Shown here one piece after another: positions 59,944-64,000 of a stretch of DNA of 64,000 nucleotides. Origin of the DNA: Nitrososphaerota archaeon (lineage in GTDB: Archaea > Thermoproteota > Nitrososphaeria > Nitrososphaerales > UBA183); the NCBI GenBank assembly GCA_029785685.1, contig JAFLZE010000001.1, positions 64,282 through 128,281 on the forward strand, written 5' to 3'. Position 1 is the stretch's first letter. The number at the start of each line of letters is the position of its first letter. A model generated the notes under the pieces. The model ran no database searches. It saw nothing but the letters and a program-made list of their open reading frames with translations, and was not told where the DNA came from. The position numbers and the translations under genes are program-made.

Positions 59944-60615
59944 ATGTCGAGAGAATATAGCCAGGTTGGAGGGAAGACGCTAGGGTCTGCCACGTATCAT
60001 GGCACCACTACCGTTGGGCTGGTCTGTTCCGACGGGGTAGTTCTGGCGACCGACACGCGGGTCACAGCAGGCGGGTTCATCGCCCATAAGAGAGGCAAGA
60101 AGCTGATCAGGATCGACGACAACATCGCTATGACCATATCCGGCGGTGTAGCGGACGCCCAGAACGTCACCGACACCGCGAAGTACTATTCGAGCACATA
60201 CAGGATAGAGAAGGGAAGGCCGATGCCCGTTAAGGCCGCGGCCCAGGTGGTGTCAAACATGCTCTTCTCGTCGAGGCTGTATCCTCTGATAGCGGACGTC
60301 CTGGTGGGAGGGGTAGACTCAACCGGTGGTTCCCTTTTCAACGTCGACATTTTCGGTTCGCTCAACCAGGAGAATATGATAGCCACGGGGAGCGGGTCGC
60401 CAGTAGCCTACGGGGTGCTGGAGGCGGAGTTCAAGGCAGGGACAGCAGTGGCCAAGGCCTATCCGTTGGCTGCGAAGGCGATAATCGCGGCCACCAGAAG
60501 GAACGTAGCGACAGGGGATCACTTCGATGTGGGCATCATCGATAAGGAAGGGTTCCGCGAACTGACGGAAGCGGAGAAGGACAAGCTCCTGGCCCAGTTT
60601 ACAACTAAAAGTTAG
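59944..60615 (+). CDS. psmB2: Proteasome beta subunit, catalytic
   Basis: Active beta subunit: the propeptide (MSREYSQVGGKTLGSATYH) ends before GTTTVGLVCSDGVVLATDTR, giving the catalytic Thr1. Lys (TDTR..K) and Asp residues of the active site are in the usual context. 223 residues. Start ATG 59944; an in-frame GTG at 59935 is possible. The frame extends to 59878 but that lies upstream of the TATA box. Followed 2 nt later by the aCPSF1 gene. Confidence 0.96.
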   Translation: MSREYSQVGGKTLGSATYHGTTTVGLVCSDGVVLATDTRVTAGGFIAHKRGKKLIRIDDNIAMTISGGVADAQNVTDTAKYYSSTYRIEKGRPMPVKAAAQVVSNMLFSSRLYPLIADVLVGGVDSTGGSLFNVDIFGSLNQENMIATGSGSPVAYGVLEAEFKAGTAVAKAYPLAAKAIIAATRRNVATGDHFDVGIIDKEGFRELTEAEKDKLLAQFTTKS

Positions 60616-60617
60616 TC

Positions 60618-62531
60618 TTGGAACAGAAAGCCAACGGCGTAAGCCTGATGAGCGCTATTCTGAACAACATCCCAGCGGAGGCTCAGATTACAAGGATAGA
60701 GTACGAGGGCCCTAGAATAGCCCTCTACACCAAGAACCCCGCCTACCTGCACAAGAACAGCTATGTCATATCAGAGATAGTCAACTCCCTGAAGAGGAGG
60801 GTCGTCACTAGGACGGAGAAGTCGATAAGGAAGCAGGAGAGCGACGCCAGACAGGTCCTCGAGAGAGCAGTCCCTCCCGAGGCGGGAGCGTCCAACTACT
60901 TTTTCGACGACGCGCTGGGCGAGATAACCCTCGAAGCGGAGAATCCCAGGCTGCTCTCACAGGAGGCAGGTTTCGACCTTGGCAGCGCCATGGAACAGAC
61001 GGGGTGGAAAATCAAGGTTCGGAAGGCACCGCATATCAAATCCACCGCCATCCAGAACGTATACTTCGCCCTGAAAGCGGGGACCGAGATAAGAGAGAAA
61101 TTTTACAGGGAGCTGGGCGAAGCCATATTCAGGCCGAGAATCGCCACGGAGGAGCACGTCACCATCAAGACTCTCGGCGCCTTTCAACAGGTAGGCAGGT
61201 CGTGCGTGCTGATTGAGACGGCGGAGAGCAAGGTACTGCTGGACTGCGGAATCCATCCCGGCTCGAGGAACCCCTGGGACGCCTACCCGCGCCTCGACTG
61301 GGCCGACATTTCGCCGGGCGAGATAGACGCAATAGTGGTCAGTCATGCACACTTGGATCACCAGGGCTTCGTTCCCGCCATGTACAAGTACGGCTACGAC
61401 GGACCGGTGTACTGCACCGAGCCGACCCTTCCTCTTATGACCATGCTGCAGAACGACTTCGTGAAGATCGCCCAGATCGAAGGAGGGAGGCTGATTTACG
61501 ACCAGAAGGACATCAGAGACGAGATTCAGCATGCCATCACGCTCCCATACGGCATGGTGACAGACATATCGCCGGACATCAAGCTCGTGTTCAACAACGC
61601 CGGACACATACTGGGGTCGGCGACGGTCCATCTCCACATCGGGGAAGGCGCACACAACATAGTCTACACTGGGGACTACAAGTACGGGAGGACCCAGCTC
61701 TTCGACTCGGCGACCTGGAACTACCCGAGGGTAGAGACGCTGATCACCGAAAGCACCTACGGAGCGAAGGAGGACATCATGCCGGTCCGCGAAGAGGTGG
61801 AAATGAACTTCGTCAACGCCATCAACGGCACGCTCAAAAACGGAGGGAAGGTGTTGATTCCCATCCCAGCAGTCGGACGTGCCCAGGAGATACTCTTGGT
61901 CCTCGACCAGTACATGAAGAGCAAGACGCTCGTGGAGGCGCCTGTTTTCATCGAAGGGATGATCTCGGAAGCCACGGCAATCCACGTCTCCTATGCCGAT
62001 TATCTCTCCAGGGAGCTGAGAACCAAGATACTCGAGGAGGGGGTGAACCCGTTCAAGTCAGAGTACTTCACTGAAGTCGAGCACCCCAGCGACAGGGAGG
62101 AGGCGTACAGGGAAGGCCCTGCCATCATCATGGCGACGTCGGGGATGCTAGAGGGAGGGCCGGTCCTTGACTATTTCGAGCACCTCGCCCCGTCAGAGAA
62201 GAACAAGATAATCTTCGTCTCGTACCAGGTGCAGGGTAGCATGGGCAGGCGCGTCCTCGACGGCGGCAGCCAGGCGAGCCTAATGGGGCAGGACGGGAAG
62301 ATAAAGATCGTAGACGTCAGGGCTTCGGTCCAGAAGGTGGACGGCTTCAGCGGCCACAGCGACTACAACCAGATAGTCCGCTTCGTGGGGAAGGTGAGGC
62401 CTAAGCTGCAGTTGGTGCTCGTGAACCACGGCGAGAAGAGGAAGACCGAGAACCTCGCTTACGCCATACAGAGGATATACCGTATACCTGCGATCCACCC
62501 CGCAGTTCAGGAAGCAATCAGGGTCTACTAG
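60618..62531 (+). CDS. Archaeal CPSF ribonuclease aCPSF1 (FttA)
   Basis: KH-domain plus metallo-beta-lactamase/beta-CASP ribonuclease that acts in archaeal transcription termination. N-terminal KH domains (residues about 1-140), then TLGAFQQVGRSCVLIETAESKVLLDCGIHPG (parts), metal site VVSHAHLDHQGFV, GHILGSATVHL, TYTGDYK-type region YTGDYKYGRTQL, beta-CASP core IPIPAVGRAQEILLVL, and C-terminal SGHSDYNQIVRFVGKVRP. 637 residues. TTG start 60618 in operon with psmB2. Confidence 0.97.
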   Translation: MEQKANGVSLMSAILNNIPAEAQITRIEYEGPRIALYTKNPAYLHKNSYVISEIVNSLKRRVVTRTEKSIRKQESDARQVLERAVPPEAGASNYFFDDALGEITLEAENPRLLSQEAGFDLGSAMEQTGWKIKVRKAPHIKSTAIQNVYFALKAGTEIREKFYRELGEAIFRPRIATEEHVTIKTLGAFQQVGRSCVLIETAESKVLLDCGIHPGSRNPWDAYPRLDWADISPGEIDAIVVSHAHLDHQGFVPAMYKYGYDGPVYCTEPTLPLMTMLQNDFVKIAQIEGGRLIYDQKDIRDEIQHAITLPYGMVTDISPDIKLVFNNAGHILGSATVHLHIGEGAHNIVYTGDYKYGRTQLFDSATWNYPRVETLITESTYGAKEDIMPVREEVEMNFVNAINGTLKNGGKVLIPIPAVGRAQEILLVLDQYMKSKTLVEAPVFIEGMISEATAIHVSYADYLSRELRTKILEEGVNPFKSEYFTEVEHPSDREEAYREGPAIIMATSGMLEGGPVLDYFEHLAPSEKNKIIFVSYQVQGSMGRRVLDGGSQASLMGQDGKIKIVDVRASVQKVDGFSGHSDYNQIVRFVGKVRPKLQLVLVNHGEKRKTENLAYAIQRIYRIPAIHPAVQEAIRVY

Positions 62532-62854
62532 AGCCACTCCTGTCACCCAATAGGCTGGCAGCAGTATGGGCTCACTTTGGGCCAGCTCTCCAGCTACCTT
62601 CGGACGCTGGGGTCGGACTACACCAGAGAAACCGACGCATCTTCGATTGGGCTGGTCCTAAAGGACGGAAACAGGTTTCTGGCGCCTTCCAGGAGGAATC
62701 GCAAGAGAGCCGTAGACCGGCTCATCGACTGCGTCGCGGCTTCGGGATCAGGTTTTCCTTCTGGTCGTGCTGGCAGCCGACTGCGGACCGTATTAACCCC
62801 GGGGGCCCGCTCTTGGCCTCCATGAGACCAGTACCAGGTTAGAGCACCAGGTCG
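62532..62854. other. Intergenic stretch without a convincing gene
   Basis: About 320 nt between aCPSF1 and sepF (convergent). A plus-strand frame from TTG 62577 to 62825 (82 codons; RKRAVDRLIDCVAASGSG) exists, without a promoter or recognisable family, so I do not call it a gene. No tRNA or repeat was seen. Confidence 0.4.
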
Positions 62855-63151
62855 CTATTGGAGACCGCGCCAGATTCGTACACCAGGAGGGGTGATGACG
62901 ACTCGCTCGTCCCCGAGCCTTGCGATATCGCCGCCGACCGAAGTGGCGAACTCGTACAGCTGCTCGACAGAAGACTTCAGCTCCTCTAAACTCTTCTGAG
63001 CCAGGGGAGTCACCTTGAGTATCACTATGGTCTTGTTGGAGACGTCCTCCTGAATCTTCGGCAGGTCCTCGATGCTCTTGAGCGCCAAGGCCTTCAGAAG
63101 AATCTCTTTGCTCTTCCCTTCGAGATTCCTCGCCTGCATCACGCCGGACAT
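62855..63151 (-). CDS. sepF: SepF-like cell division protein
   Basis: Archaeal SepF (DUF552 family): TIVILKVTPLAQKSLEELKSSVEQLYEFATSVGGDIARLGDERVVITPPGVRIWRG (in parts). SepF anchors FtsZ to the membrane; an N-terminal amphipathic segment would be in the first 20 residues. The frame reaches ATG 63181, but the AT-rich CTTAATAA at about 63183-63190 would be the promoter box, which makes ATG 63151 the better start. Confidence 0.85.
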   Translation of the reverse strand: MSGVMQARNLEGKSKEILLKALALKSIEDLPKIQEDVSNKTIVILKVTPLAQKSLEELKSSVEQLYEFATSVGGDIARLGDERVVITPPGVRIWRGLQ

Positions 63152-63313
63152 TTGAAGTGTTTCTCCGTGACCCATGGTCATTATTAAGGGTAGGGCGGTG
63201 CAAGCAATTCTATCACAGTCGTGAATTAGTTAGACTCTGTTGTAGAGATTAGTTCTCAGGGAAGAGATTTCGTTCTTAGCTTAAAAGGAGAGGGAGGAGT
63301 GAAAGTAAACCTG

Positions 63314-63793
63314 TCAGAGGGACTTGTGGGCGTTCCAGTAGTGGTCCCCCACATGGTGCAGGTTCTTCACGCAACTGCCCCGGGACATCGGCCCAGCTTC
63401 AGTTCCGGAGACCATTGTGGGGCCGACTGCTATGGCCCGTCCCTTCTTCTCCTCTTTGATAATCACCATCTTCCCTGCCTCCCCCCAGTCATCCATCTTC
63501 CTTATGCCGGGTCGCATCACATCGGCCCCGTTGATGAGGAATCTGATGGCGCCCTCGTCGACCACGACGGAGGGAAAGAGGGCAAGGGTGGGTTGTGAGC
63601 CCAGAAATGGGAAGAAGGAGTCCCCTGTCTGGACGAACTCGTACTCCTCGAGCCTAACGAAGACGACGCCTTCTTCTGGCTCCGCGCACTCCGCCTGGGC
63701 TGACTTCGGCAGAGTGAGCGAGAGGCCCAGGGATCTCTCCAACTTCGCAACCATCGATACAGAATCCCGATGCGACAGAACCCACTTCTTCAA
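63314..63793 (-). CDS. PUA domain protein (archaeal MCT-1/Tma20 homologue)
   Basis: 159 residues: an N-terminal pre-PUA domain (KKWVLSHRDSVSMVAKLERSLG) and a C-terminal PUA RNA-binding domain (VVVDEGAIRFLINGADVMRPGI, GRAIAVGPTMVSG). Related to eukaryotic MCT-1/density-regulated partners of translation initiation. TTG start 63793, about 21-30 nt from the shared AT-rich box at 63814-63824. Confidence 0.9.
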   Translation of the reverse strand: MKKWVLSHRDSVSMVAKLERSLGLSLTLPKSAQAECAEPEEGVVFVRLEEYEFVQTGDSFFPFLGSQPTLALFPSVVVDEGAIRFLINGADVMRPGIRKMDDWGEAGKMVIIKEEKKGRAIAVGPTMVSGTEAGPMSRGSCVKNLHHVGDHYWNAHKSL

Positions 63794-63813
63794 CTGGGGA
63801 AGCGCGCATGACT

Positions 63814-63824
63814 GCTTAAATAAA
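63814..63824. promoter_or_regulatory. AT-rich box serving the divergent PUA and Sm-like genes
   Basis: CTTAAATAAAT on the plus strand reads ATTTATTTAAG on the minus strand. The PUA gene starts about 21 nt away on the minus side. The Sm-like gene starts 32-44 nt away on the plus side (TTG 63856 or ATG 63868). Confidence 0.5.
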
Positions 63825-63867
63825 TGAATCCAGACGGCAGGTTCAAGGGAACAGTTTGTCCGTAGAC

Positions 63868-64000
63868 ATGGCAGTTAAGGTCCTTGACGAAAGCATCGGG
63901 AAGGTCGTCCTGATTAAGTTGAAGGGAGGAAAGGTCATCAGGGGCAGCCTGCAAGGGTTCGACCAGCACATGAACCTGGCTCTTGAGAAGGCTGAAGAGG
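63868..64000 (+). CDS. Archaeal Sm-like (Lsm) protein, cut by the window end
   Basis: First 44 residues of an Sm-fold RNA-binding protein: [34 protein letters not shown] is the Sm1 motif with the D-x-H-M-N RNA-binding loop. The frame runs off the end. ATG 63868 chosen; TTG 63856 is in frame and would add four residues. Confidence 0.95.
   Translation, partial: MAVKVLDESIGKVVLIKLKGGKVIRGSLQGFDQHMNLALEKAEE

Noticed and set aside
62577..62825. 82-codon plus-strand frame after aCPSF1
   Set aside because: No promoter, no recognisable family, composition not convincing.
1..64000. CRISPR arrays, phage modules, toxin-antitoxin pairs
   Set aside because: No regularly spaced repeats, no phage genes; the RHH-like protein at 52.2 kb has no toxin partner.

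Overview
This window is archaeal chromosome. The evidence is a thermosome, two proteasome beta subunits, archaeal aCPSF1, FEN-1, archaeal Sm-like protein, glycerol-1-phosphate dehydrogenase, KEOPS subunits (Kae1, Bud32, Pcc1), diphthine synthase, archaeal-type ribosomal proteins (S3Ae, L15e, long S15), and genes that start 20-30 nt after TATA-like boxes with almost no leader. Many starts are TTG or GTG. The sequence is visibly GC-rich. The gene set (SepF, aCPSF1, a beta1-type inactive proteasome subunit, acyl-CoA oxidation genes, no ammonia oxidation genes here) fits a heterotrophic member of the Thermoproteota close to Nitrososphaeria, possibly a non-ammonia-oxidising soil lineage. That placement is an inference from gene content only.

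Layout. 0-1.2 kb: end of a ribosomal operon (L22, S3). 1.3-5 kb: succinate dehydrogenase (A, B and two membrane proteins). 5-10.8 kb: Fe-S cluster assembly (sufC, sufB, sufD, Rieske protein, sufS, sufU) with a shared palindrome ATAAC-N4-GTTAT upstream of both sufC and sufB. 10.8-14.9 kb: GAF protein, aquaporin, thermosome, ornithine-cyclodeaminase-like enzyme. 15-19 kb: DUF371, a mevalonate-decarboxylase homologue with an altered active site, SDR, HEAT protein, MDR dehydrogenase. 19-20.8 kb: a DUF3311/SSS symporter locus broken by three in-frame stops. 20.9-25 kb: a GltD-like oxidoreductase, a tRNA-Lys(CUU) gene with two introns, a diphthine synthase-DUF357 fusion, an HTH-RibL-like protein, a translin homologue.

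25-43.6 kb is information processing and housekeeping: PD-(D/E)XK nuclease, FEN-1, aEF1B, a geranylgeranyl reductase, Pth2, TruD, ferredoxin-NADP reductase, L15e, YchF-like GTPase, S3Ae, SerRS, Pcc1, a RecJ-like protein, S15, Bud32, Kae1, a DUF54 RNA-binding protein and a Pop5-like protein. 43.6-51.2 kb is a catabolic island: SCP2 lipid-binding protein, DUF35 protein, SCPx-like thiolase, acyl-CoA dehydrogenase, fused 3-hydroxyacyl-CoA dehydrogenase/enoyl-CoA hydratase, classical thiolase, and an alpha-methylacyl-CoA racemase with all signature residues. Together these look like a beta-oxidation route able to handle 2-methyl-branched, perhaps isoprenoid, acyl-CoAs.

51.4-64 kb holds a methyltransferase, small regulators, an MBL hydrolase, a catalytically dead proteasome beta subunit, RtcA, NadM, a PLP aminotransferase, an FKBP isomerase, glycerol-1-phosphate dehydrogenase, one 1189-bp insertion sequence with clear ends and target duplication whose transposase is split at A4G6, the catalytic proteasome beta subunit, aCPSF1, SepF, a PUA protein and the start of an Sm-like gene. 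No CRISPR array, rRNA gene or phage was seen.
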